Below, one piece after another: positions 8,557 to 16,549 of a stretch of 64,000 bases of DNA. Location: assembly GCA_934217675.1 (NCBI GenBank), contig CAKQCV010000009.1:1-64000 (forward strand), in the 5' to 3' direction. The position numbers were made by a program, and so were the translations under genes. Under the pieces are notes generated by a model that did no database searches, was not told the origin of the DNA, and was given only the letters and a program-made list of their open reading frames with translations. Source of the DNA: an uncultured Prevotella sp. (GTDB taxonomy: Bacteria > Bacteroidota > Bacteroidia > Bacteroidales > Bacteroidaceae). Numbering within the stretch: position 1 is the stretch's first letter; the number at the start of each line of letters is the position of its first letter.

Positions 8557-10122
8557 ATGCAGAAGAAAATGAAACGTAGATTAATATATAATATCTTTGC
8601 GACTTGTTTGGTATTTGGATCAACAGCATGTAGCAGTGACTATCTTGACACTACGCCAAACAGAAATACTGATCCGAAAGTGATTTTCAGTTCTACCGAC
8701 AATGCCAAGCTCGCAATCAATGGACTTTCAAAACTTATGGTGCAGCAGTATGAGTCGCAGTTGTTTAATGGCGAAGGCTCAATAAAGACCCTTTACGGAA
8801 ATTTTCAGGGAAACGACTACCAACGCACTGTAATGGTTTCAAATCTTGATAATATTGCAAATGGTGGATTTATGCAGAACTCTACGTCTGTATATGACTA
8901 TTATCCTTGGTTTTATTATTATCGTATAATTGGCAATGCCAATACGGCAATAGCAAGAATTGACGGAGCAAGTGGTGAGTTGACCGACAAAAAATTCATC
9001 AAAGCCCAGGCTCTAACGTTTAGGGCGTATTGTTATTCAATGCTTGTGCAGATGTACTCAAAACGTTGGATGGATAGTAACAACGGAGAGAGTAGAGGAG
9101 TTGTGTTGAGGCTCGACGAGTCGAAGGGAGATATGCCAACTTCTTCGCTTGCAAAATGCTATGAGCAGATATATAAAGATTTGGATGATGCTATAAAGCT
9201 ATATCAAGAGTCTGGCAAGAACAGAAATGAAAATGACAATCATCTGCCAAATCTTAATGCTGCTTACGCTGTATATGCACGTGCTGCGCTGAATAGAGAA
9301 GACTGGAAAGTTGCTGCTAAATATGCAGCCTTGGCAAGAGAAGGCTATCCGCTGATGAACAATACAGAATACCAAAGTGGATTCAACAAACACAACGGAG
9401 AGTGGATTTGGAGCGTATATGGATCAGCATCAGAGTCAATAAGCTATTATCAGTTTTTTGCATACGAGGGGTCAAACTCAAGTTCAACATGGTGCAGAAC
9501 ACGTCCTGCCACGATAAGCAAGGAATTGTATGACAGAATCCCTACCACTGATATAAGACGCAATCTATTTCTTGCCCCTAATGGTGATTCGTATGATTTG
9601 GCAAGCAACAAGGCAGGGACTGCTTTGCAGCAAAGGGCAAAGACGGATTATGCTGCACGATTGTATTCCTCTACAACAATTTTTGCCTATATGCAGATGA
9701 AGAGCTTGGCTGCTGTACAGCCTGGAGTGGGGGAGGTTAATCTGTTCCGTTCATCAGAGATGTATTTGATTGAGGCTGAGGCATACTGTCATCTGAACAG
9801 AGAGCAGGAAGCAAGGGACTTGCTTGTGGATTTAAACAGAAATTCAGGGCGTGATCCTGAGTATTCTTGCAATAAGTCGGGGGCTGATTTACTGGATGAG
9901 GTCAGATTGTATAACCGTATAGAACTTTGGGGTGAGGGACACGACTGGTTCAACTATAAACGTTGGGGACTGCCAATCGAACGCCATAGCTCAGCACAAG
10001 GTGGAAACTTCCTTGTTAATTTCGCTGTTACTATTGCTCCTTCAGACAATAACGGTTGGACGTGGATTATTCCAAGCAAGGAGGTTGACTACAATTCTGA
10101 CATATTGAGCGGTGTAGAATAA
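8557..10122 (+). CDS. SusD/RagB-type surface lipoprotein
   Basis: This 521-residue protein is the substrate-binding lid of the SusC channel. The N-terminus has a lipoprotein signal (FGSTACSSDYLD, lipidated Cys25) with acidic residues after the cysteine, which favours surface export in Bacteroidetes. The family pattern is visible: YYRIIGNANTAIA, a TPR-like block AQALTFRAYCYSMLVQMYS, the FRSSEMYLIEAEAY block and the C-terminal ELWGEGHDWFNYKRWGLP. ATGs at 8557 and 8569 are both possible starts. It is cotranscribed with the SusC gene and followed by a terminator. Confidence 0.95.
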   Translation: MQKKMKRRLIYNIFATCLVFGSTACSSDYLDTTPNRNTDPKVIFSSTDNAKLAINGLSKLMVQQYESQLFNGEGSIKTLYGNFQGNDYQRTVMVSNLDNIANGGFMQNSTSVYDYYPWFYYYRIIGNANTAIARIDGASGELTDKKFIKAQALTFRAYCYSMLVQMYSKRWMDSNNGESRGVVLRLDESKGDMPTSSLAKCYEQIYKDLDDAIKLYQESGKNRNENDNHLPNLNAAYAVYARAALNREDWKVAAKYAALAREGYPLMNNTEYQSGFNKHNGEWIWSVYGSASESISYYQFFAYEGSNSSSTWCRTRPATISKELYDRIPTTDIRRNLFLAPNGDSYDLASNKAGTALQQRAKTDYAARLYSSTTIFAYMQMKSLAAVQPGVGEVNLFRSSEMYLIEAEAYCHLNREQEARDLLVDLNRNSGRDPEYSCNKSGADLLDEVRLYNRIELWGEGHDWFNYKRWGLPIERHSSAQGGNFLVNFAVTIAPSDNNGWTWIIPSKEVDYNSDILSGVE

Positions 10123-10188
10123 GTTATTTTACTTTATTGTGTGTGTTGGTACGGATATATATATTATTGATAAATAGTTGTTTAAAAT

Positions 10189-10226
10189 AAAAAAGCAGGG
10201 TATGTTGGTGCATATCCTGCTTTTTT
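10189..10226 (+). terminator. Intrinsic terminator after the susD-like gene
   Basis: A 16-bp stem with one G-T wobble (about 10189-10204 with 10211-10226) is followed by TTTATTT. It separates the SusCD operon from the sensor kinase gene. Confidence 0.8.
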
Positions 10227-10231
10227 ATTTG

Positions 10232-10239
10232 TATATTTG
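10232..10239 (+). promoter_or_regulatory. Promoter -7 box of the sensor kinase gene (TATATTTG)
   Basis: TATATTTG matches TAnnTTTG, 24 bases before ATG 10264. The box overlaps an upstream in-frame TTG at 10237. This argues that translation starts at 10264 and not at the TTG. Confidence 0.6.
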
Positions 10240-10263
10240 CAGAAATATATTGAATTTATATCT

Positions 10264-12441
10264 ATGCATATTGTTAAACTAAATAGCTTCTATATAAAGT
10301 GTGGCATACTTTTTATCATGCTTCTTTTTACTACGCATTTCGTTTATGGACAGAACAATCCATATAAGATAAGCGATAAACTGTATCCATTGTATATTAA
10401 GGCATATAGTATGAAAGGACAGAAGGAGGGCGTCGTATTGAGTGATACGTTATATCGCCGCGCTGTAGCTCTTGGAGATAAAAAAGCTGAATGTTTAGCT
10501 CTTACTATTCCTTTTTTATATGCCACGAATATATCTAATAATGTAAAAGAGATAGAAGCTCCTCTGAAAAAATTACAGGAAAAGTCTTTGCAGACAGGTT
10601 TTGTTCAGTATTATTATTTTGGTTCTACTAACAAGGTGATTTTCTTACTAAACAAAAATTACTATTTGGATGCAATGGATTATATAGACCAGCAACTTAA
10701 GTTTGCAAAAGCAAATAATCATACTTATGGCATATATACGGGATACCGCATGCTTGGTATGGTGCATCAGTATAGAGGCGAAAACATGCTGGCGATAGAA
10801 AATTTCAAGCAAGCTGCAGACTATTGTGTAAAATATCTCCCATCGCAAGATGTAACAACATGCTATCGACCTATATGTGAGTGTTATAGAATGCTTGGCG
10901 ACCATGAAAAAATGTATGATTATGTGGAGAAAGCTTTGAAGTCAGTAAAGAGTGCTTCAACCAGAGATTTGTTGCTACTCTCTAAGGCATACGCTGAATA
11001 TGCTCTCGGATACGATTTAATGTTCAGGAAAACTTATGATGAAATAAAAAAAAATATATCGGGATTTAATACAGGGACTATTCCTTCTATAGGAATGATT
11101 GTTGAAGCATTTTATGATATATTAAATGGAAAGGGGGTAGAGACTATCGATAAATTGCCAAATGCTGTTTATCCGGAAGAGAGATACCTTGCCAAAATGA
11201 TTTATTATCAGCGGAAGGGCGATTACAAAAACGCAATGCTGTTTATGCAGAAATTATATTGGCATCAGAGTGAGGAGAATCTTAAAATCTTTGACAAAGA
11301 CATTGCCAGTTTGAATGTTCGCTACAACCAGCAACAGTTGCTGAACGAAAAGCAGAAGACTGAATATGAGAATACTCGCCTTGAGCTTGCTAACACACAG
11401 CTCACGCTTAAAAACTCTGACTTGGAGTTGGGAAGAATGAAAAGTGCGGAGCATTTGGCAAGAATCAGTGCCGACAAGAACCTACTTTATTTCAATAACC
11501 AAAAATTGGTGTCAAAGCAGTTAAAAGACTCTCTTGAGCGACAGAGATTAAAAAGAGTGGCAAGGGATAAGGAAATGCATGCTCATAATATAATCATGTC
11601 TTTTTTGATAGCGACTATTCTATTGATTTTAGCTCTCAGTTCAATATATATTTATTATAGCAGAAAATTTTCCACGAGATTAAAAGTTTCGAACGAAAAG
11701 TTGAGAGAGACAGTTGAAGAACTTTTTGTGGCTAAAGACAAAGCTCTTCAAGCTGACAAAATGAAGACAATGTTCATTCAAAACATGAGTCACGAAATCA
11801 GAACTCCACTTAATGCTATTGTTGGATTCTCTCAATTGCTTGTTGATATGGGAGATGAATTTGATGATGAGGAAAAGAAGAATATGTCAAAGAGTATAAT
11901 GGAAAATTCTGATTTACTGTCTACTCTTGTAAATGATATTCTTGATATGACATCGCTTGAAAGTGGAAAGTATGTAATGAAGATGGAAAAAGCGAATGTA
12001 AATGATATTTGCAATATTGCTGTCAATACTGTTATGCACAGAAAGGCTCCTGATGTGGAATTGCTTGTATCATCACTTCTGCCAGACGATTATGTTGTTG
12101 TTACTGATAAGATGAGGGTTAAACAGGTATTGATAAATATGTTGACTAATGCTGAGAAGAATACTACACATGGAAGAATTGTTCTTGGAGCATCACTTGA
12201 TGAAAAAAATGAAATGTTGACTTTCAGCGTTGCCGATACAGGAATAGGAGTGCCGAGGGATAAGATAAAAGATATTTTTGAACGTTTCCGTAAGCTTGAT
12301 ATGTATAAACAAGGCTCAGGATTAGGATTGAATATTTGTCGTATGATTGCTGAAAGACTTGGTGGAAATATTGATATTGATCCAAATTATACAGGTGGTG
12401 CAAGATTTACTTTTTCAATTCCTTTACGACAACAACTTTAA
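10264..12441 (+). CDS. TPR-containing membrane sensor histidine kinase
   Basis: A 725-residue kinase when read from ATG 10264 (MHIVKLNSFY). A signal/anchor segment comes first, then a periplasmic part of about 380 residues with TPR-like helical repeats (TGYRMLGMVHQYRGENMLA, YRPICECYRMLGDHEKMYD). A coiled-coil stretch leads to one membrane helix near residues 442-464. The cytoplasmic part has the HisKA box MSHEIRTPLNAIVGFSQLL with His510, and the ATP-binding N (LINMLTNAEKN), G1 (VADTGIGVP), F (FERFRKLD) and G2 (GSGLGLNI) boxes. No receiver or DNA-binding domain is present, so the partner regulator lies elsewhere. It may sense a signal related to the adjacent SusCD system; this is inference. 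Confidence 0.92.
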   Translation: MHIVKLNSFYIKCGILFIMLLFTTHFVYGQNNPYKISDKLYPLYIKAYSMKGQKEGVVLSDTLYRRAVALGDKKAECLALTIPFLYATNISNNVKEIEAPLKKLQEKSLQTGFVQYYYFGSTNKVIFLLNKNYYLDAMDYIDQQLKFAKANNHTYGIYTGYRMLGMVHQYRGENMLAIENFKQAADYCVKYLPSQDVTTCYRPICECYRMLGDHEKMYDYVEKALKSVKSASTRDLLLLSKAYAEYALGYDLMFRKTYDEIKKNISGFNTGTIPSIGMIVEAFYDILNGKGVETIDKLPNAVYPEERYLAKMIYYQRKGDYKNAMLFMQKLYWHQSEENLKIFDKDIASLNVRYNQQQLLNEKQKTEYENTRLELANTQLTLKNSDLELGRMKSAEHLARISADKNLLYFNNQKLVSKQLKDSLERQRLKRVARDKEMHAHNIIMSFLIATILLILALSSIYIYYSRKFSTRLKVSNEKLRETVEELFVAKDKALQADKMKTMFIQNMSHEIRTPLNAIVGFSQLLVDMGDEFDDEEKKNMSKSIMENSDLLSTLVNDILDMTSLESGKYVMKMEKANVNDICNIAVNTVMHRKAPDVELLVSSLLPDDYVVVTDKMRVKQVLINMLTNAEKNTTHGRIVLGASLDEKNEMLTFSVADTGIGVPRDKIKDIFERFRKLDMYKQGSGLGLNICRMIAERLGGNIDIDPNYTGGARFTFSIPLRQQL

Positions 12442-12450
12442 TTATCAAAA

Positions 12451-12485
12451 ATGCCTGCAAGTCAATATAATTGATTTGCAGGCAT
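12451..12485 (-). terminator. Hairpin terminator downstream of left rpiB copy
   Basis: A 16-bp stem with one wobble (12451-12466 with 12470-12485) has a 3-base loop. On the minus strand it is followed by TTTTGATAATT, which fits a terminator for rpiB. It may also stop the sensor kinase transcript from the other side. Confidence 0.7.
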
Positions 12486-12514
12486 AAACGTAACAAATTT
12501 TTGAATAGTTTCTT

Positions 12515-12955
12515 TTATTTTATAGACATCTTCTCAACCCTTCTTTCGTGGCGTCCACCTTCGAATGGAGTATTGATGAATTTGTTCATTATCTTTTCTG
12601 CCATCTTGTTGTCGATGAAACGACCCGGCATAACGAGAACGTTGGCGTTGTTGTGCTGACGGATTAGCTCTGCAATTTCTGGAATCCATGCTAAACCTGC
12701 ACGTACACCTTGATGCTTATTCAGAGTCATAGCCATTCCCTCACCGCTGCCACAGATAGCGATACCTGGATATACTTCACCGCTTTCAATAGCTTCGGCT
12801 AATGGATGAGCAAAGTCTGGATAGTCGCAGCTTGTGTCGCTGTATGTTCCGAAATCTTTGTACTGATAACCTTTTGACTCCAAATACTGGATAACGAACT
12901 GTTTTAGTGGAAAACCTGCGTGGTCACATGCCAATCCAATAGTCTTTACTTCCAT
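12515..12955 (-). CDS. rpiB: Ribose-5-phosphate isomerase B, left copy
   Basis: The 146-residue product matches the RpiB/LacAB family, which interconverts ribulose 5-phosphate and ribose 5-phosphate. Visible motifs are IGLACDHAGFPLK at the N-terminus, DFGTYSDTSCDYPDFA, and AICGSGEGMAMTLNKH with the catalytic Cys. It is nearly identical to the copy at 24047-24487; differences are confined to the last few codons and one Asn/Asp change. The frame is intact, so it may be functional. Its upstream tkt partner is broken, and the promoter that served the ara operon is far away, so its expression is uncertain. Confidence 0.95.
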   Translation of the reverse strand: MEVKTIGLACDHAGFPLKQFVIQYLESKGYQYKDFGTYSDTSCDYPDFAHPLAEAIESGEVYPGIAICGSGEGMAMTLNKHQGVRAGLAWIPEIAELIRQHNNANVLVMPGRFIDNKMAEKIMNKFINTPFEGGRHERRVEKMSIK

Positions 12956-13987
12956 AGTGTTTAAGTTTTTAAGGGTTAATAAATTTTATTTTATGAATAT
13001 GTTGAGAATGGGAGGTGTTTTGCAACCTCCCTGTTCTCTCAATTCGAATAGATTATCCTAAGAAATCTTTAACTTGTTTATATACATTCTCTGCTGTGTA
13101 ACCCAACTTCTCGTCAAGAACTTTATAAGGAGCTGAGAAACCGAAGCTTGGCATGCCAAAGACTTTACCGTTTGCACCAACAAGACCTTCAAGTGTTACA
13201 GGCAAACCTGCTGTCATGCCGAAAATCTTGCTTCCTGTAGGAAGAACGCTCTCCTGATATTCTTTGCTTTGTGAGCGGAAAAGACCTTCGCTCGGTACGC
13301 TGACAATACGAATCTTCAATCCGTCTTTGCGTAGAAGTTCTGCACCGGCTACGAGTGTTGAAACTTCAGAACCGTCGGCAAGAAGAATAACATCAAAGTC
13401 ATCATCAGAACCTGCTACTATGTATGCACCCTTACGAGCCTGTTCGTAATCTGTTCCTGCTGGCAACTTGGCAATATTTTGACGAGAGAAAATAAGTGCA
13501 GTCGGAGTTTCCATGTTCTCCATTGCCATAGCCCAACAAACTGTTGTCTCATCTGCATCCGCTGGGCGGAATACACGTACACTGTCCTTACCGTGATGAT
13601 TCTTCAATTTCTCCATCAAGCGGATTTGAGCTTCTTGCTCAACTGGTTCATGGGTAGGTCCGTCTTCTCCAACACGGAATGCATCGTGTGTCCAGATGAA
13701 CTTGATAGGTACTTCCATTAATGCTGCCATACGTACTGCTGGCTTCATATAGTCGGAGAATACGAAGAATGTTCCGCAAGCAGGAATAACTCCACCATGC
13801 AAATACATACCAATACACATACAAGCCATTGTTAACTCGCTTACACCAGCCTGAAAGAAAGCACCGCCGAAGTCACCGCGAACGATAGAACGTGTCTTCT
13901 TCAAGAAACCGTCGGTCTTATCACTGTTTGAAAGGTCGGCTGAAGAGCAAATCATATTTGGAACTTGCTCTGCTAATGCACCAAGAC
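12515..13987. repeat. Left copy of 1.47-kb direct repeat (rpiB plus tkt 3' part)
   Basis: This segment matches 24047-25519 at a constant offset of 11,532 bases, with only a handful of differences visible by eye, mostly in the last rpiB codons. The match ends abruptly at 13987. Both copies have the same orientation and bracket the RiPP-like cluster. Confidence 0.95.
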
Positions 13988-14151
13988 TCACGGTCTTACC
14001 GATGATTAGGGTAGGGTGGTTCTGCTCACCCTGTGCTGCAACAAGTGCCTGGCGAATCTCGTCTGGGTCGTTGCCGTTGATGGTCATCACGTTCCATCCC
14101 CATGCCTCGTATTTCTCAGCTGTGTTCTCTGTCATAACGACGCTACACTCT
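13053..14151 (-). pseudogene. tkt: Truncated mosaic transketolase
   Basis: Compared with the intact 671-residue enzyme at 24585-26600, this copy lacks about 190 N-terminal residues, including much of the thiamine-diphosphate-binding part. It also lacks about 117 internal residues, joined in frame at IIGKTVSLGALAEQ. The 3' portion (13053-13987) is almost identical to the intact gene. The short 5' portion (13988-14151) matches only partly, with changes such as AEKYEAWGWNVMT for AQKYEAWGWNVIT, so it derives from a different transketolase allele. The homology breaks at 14151 in the middle of the gene, directly against a GH28 fragment. It cannot be an active transketolase. Confidence 0.9.
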
Positions 14152-14484
14152 GTTTCTATCGGCAACGTGGCAGATGCTGTGTTGCGTTTCGAGACGAACT
14201 ATTTCGGATATCGCGGCGGCAATTATCCGCCTCGCTATTCAAACTTCACTATAAGTAACGTCTCTGCCAAGTCGTCTGCCGCTTATGCCATATATTATGA
14301 CGGCAACGAGGAGGAACCGATTACGGATATTTCTGTAAGCAACTTTAATGTGGGCAAGGCTTTGCATCCGTATTATCTGTTCCATACTAGCGGATGCACT
14401 TTCAGCAATTGCCGTGTTGGCGGCAAGAAGCAGCCTTTTACTCTCAAGGAGAGTCGTAAGAGGCATCAATGTGACGTGTGGTAA
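14152..14484 (+). pseudogene. 3' remnant of a GH28 polygalacturonase-type gene
   Basis: The plus-strand translation from about 14156 reads IGNVADAVLRFETNYFGYRG, followed by YSNFTISNVSAK, AYAIYYDGNEEEPI and ALHPYYLFHTSGCTFSNC. This is the C-terminal part of the parallel beta-helix of GH28 pectinases of Bacteroidetes. No start codon, signal peptide or catalytic aspartates are present, because the 5' part is replaced by the broken tkt at the 14151/14152 junction. It is not derived from the GH28 domain at 43452, whose matching part is different. It marks a recombination scar. Confidence 0.8.
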
Positions 14485-14567
14485 TCCACACTGTTCTTTT
14501 AATCTTTCTGCAGGTTCTTTTTATCCCTGTTTTTAAGAAAGTAGGCAAGTTTCATATAGATAGTTGC

Positions 14568-14611
14568 CAACTTACTCATGGTAATTAGGCAACTTTCTCA
14601 TGGTAAGCAAG
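14568..14611. repeat. Two imperfect 22-bp tandem repeats
   Basis: CAACTTACTCATGGTAATTAG plus G (14568-14589) is repeated with five changes at 14590-14611. It fills the short gap between the GH28 remnant and the transglutaminase-like gene. Its role is unknown. Confidence 0.5.
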
Positions 14612-14614
14612 TTC

Positions 14615-16540
14615 TTACCACCATTTTTGTTCGCCATTTTCATATGTGAAAATACGTTCTTCATTTCCTTCGGTTTTGTTTCTCAATAATAAGAGCGCGT
14701 TTTGGGGAACATCTTTAAAAATGAGGCTAAAATTTTTTGCTTGCTTTTTACCGAGCGATACCCAACCAAAATCATAGTAAAATAATTCATATTCCATATT
14801 CGGTATTATGAAGTTGCCGTCATTTTTAGGATAGAATATAATTTTTGATATTTCCTTACTATCTCCCAAATCCATGCCTACGCAATAGCCGTAAATGTAG
14901 TTGTTTGGACATTTGTAGAATTTTCCATTAAAGACTTCTTTTACGTCATAGGAAAGTTTACCAAATAAACTTCCTTTGTATTTTTCTTGGTTGCCAAATA
15001 TTTGAATTTCAGCAAGTGGAAAATTATTGTTTGGATTGGATTTGTATCGTATGTATCTATATTTTTGTTTGTTGCTAATATTTATAACGTTTTTAAGAGT
15101 AGGCATGTCCTTTATAGTATATAATGTCTTGAATGTATGAAAAAATGGGTCATTTGAGGCTTCGAATTTGCTGCCAATAAGTTGTCCCCATTTGTTAGTC
15201 CAATTAGTTGAAAATGGATATTTCCTCGTTAAAGTCACCTCTCTTTTCTTTTCATTTATAGGATTTAGCACAGTTTTATTCTTACCCGTAATAAGTATAG
15301 GATTGCTTAAAGGTATAAGGGAATCTTTCTTGCAATACATTGGTAAGTAAACAATGCTATCTCCTAAATGGTTAAATACAGTTGTGCTTTTTTCGTTCTT
15401 TTTATATGTAACTGGCGCCCAATATGGCGAATCCCAAAAAGTGCATAAATAGACATAATCGATATTTTTGGGAGCTGATATCTTAATACTTCCTTTAAAG
15501 TGGTATTCTTCAGAAACATCTATGTAATGAGAGTCTTGAAATTTCCATTTTGTTTTTTCTGAGTTACAATTATTGTCTTCATTACCGCAGAACATGTGTC
15601 TGTATATTTTTGAAGCTTTTTTCTTGAAATTGATGTTGTAAGGGTAGCTGCTTGCCATTTTGTAGTTGCACGGGAAATATGATGCGTCTATTTTATCCTG
15701 TTTTTGGGCAATTGTATCGCCTTCCGTTACAGTGTATGTCTTCCCGGAAAATGTTAAGGCAATCCAATTGTGTCCTTGTTTACTGTAATTTGCCCATTGA
15801 AAGATTTGATCCATCACTACTGGAATTCCTAGAGAACGAGCTATATATCCAAGAAAGACACACCCTTGTCGACAGTTCATATTTCCTTGTTTTTGCATTG
15901 TTAATGCATCCATGAGCAATGGATATTTTGTGTTTTCACCCTCTGTTCTTTTCCATATCTCATTTTTTAATTTAGCAAATGCTGTTTTGACGTCTTTCTC
16001 TTCGCCTATTATATGCTTGTATTTCAAACTTAAGGTGTCTCGCCATCCTATTGCTATTGGCTCATCTTCAAATCTATATGGTAATATATAGTTGCAAAAG
16101 TCACTAAAAGTAACGTCTTCATGCCATGGTGCATTAATCCATGAAGTATAAGCTTGGTCAATGTTGTCAATCAAATATTCTGCTTTTATATATTTCAGAT
16201 CGTATGTTATTTTATCGTCCAATTTTTTCTTTTTAAATGGTAACCACCATTCTTTTATTAGATTACAATCGGTAATGATTGAATCTGCGTTTTTGAATTT
16301 TTCGGTCATGTATTTCAGTCCCGTATTTGTTTTGTAATAGTGTCCACTCATATTTGTTATTATAAATTTTGCAGACTCCAATTTCAGAGAGTCATTTTTA
16401 CTTTTTCCGTAATGTTCCAAAACTTTCAAAAATTCAATTCTGTTGTTACAGGCTTCATCTAGAGCTTTTTCAAGAGTATCATTATTTGCACATGATGCAA
16501 GATACAACGTAAGTATTAAAGCTATAATTTTGTTTGACAT
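14615..16540 (-). CDS. Lipoprotein with transglutaminase-like domain
   Basis: A 641-residue protein with a lipoprotein signal (ALILTLYLASC, Cys17). Residues about 195-280 look like a transglutaminase/papain-like core: NMNCRQGCVFLG with Cys223 or Cys227, ARSLGIPV, then GHNWIALTF with His257 and a following acidic residue. The family includes cross-linking enzymes and peptidases. The C-terminal third has a discoidin-like block (YIRYKSNPNNNFPLAEIQIF) that may bind glycans. It is the last gene of the minus-strand cluster, 9 bases after the O-antigen-ligase-like gene, so cotranscription is very likely. It may cleave or attach the cluster's peptide at the cell envelope; that role is inference. Confidence 0.75.
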   Translation of the reverse strand: MSNKIIALILTLYLASCANNDTLEKALDEACNNRIEFLKVLEHYGKSKNDSLKLESAKFIITNMSGHYYKTNTGLKYMTEKFKNADSIITDCNLIKEWWLPFKKKKLDDKITYDLKYIKAEYLIDNIDQAYTSWINAPWHEDVTFSDFCNYILPYRFEDEPIAIGWRDTLSLKYKHIIGEEKDVKTAFAKLKNEIWKRTEGENTKYPLLMDALTMQKQGNMNCRQGCVFLGYIARSLGIPVVMDQIFQWANYSKQGHNWIALTFSGKTYTVTEGDTIAQKQDKIDASYFPCNYKMASSYPYNINFKKKASKIYRHMFCGNEDNNCNSEKTKWKFQDSHYIDVSEEYHFKGSIKISAPKNIDYVYLCTFWDSPYWAPVTYKKNEKSTTVFNHLGDSIVYLPMYCKKDSLIPLSNPILITGKNKTVLNPINEKKREVTLTRKYPFSTNWTNKWGQLIGSKFEASNDPFFHTFKTLYTIKDMPTLKNVINISNKQKYRYIRYKSNPNNNFPLAEIQIFGNQEKYKGSLFGKLSYDVKEVFNGKFYKCPNNYIYGYCVGMDLGDSKEISKIIFYPKNDGNFIIPNMEYELFYYDFGWVSLGKKQAKNFSLIFKDVPQNALLLLRNKTEGNEERIFTYENGEQKWW

Positions 16541-16549
16541 ATTTGAATA

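Noticed and set aside
10237-10263. TTG start for the sensor kinase
   Set aside because: It lies inside a consensus -7 promoter box, and ATG 10264 gives a better signal segment.
13264-13721. Plus-strand frames inside the tkt copies
   Set aside because: They are shadows of the minus-strand transketolase and appear identically in both repeat copies.
14002-14157. Extension of the GH28 frame to 14002
   Set aside because: That part is antisense to the transketolase fragment; GH28-like text begins only after the 14151 junction.
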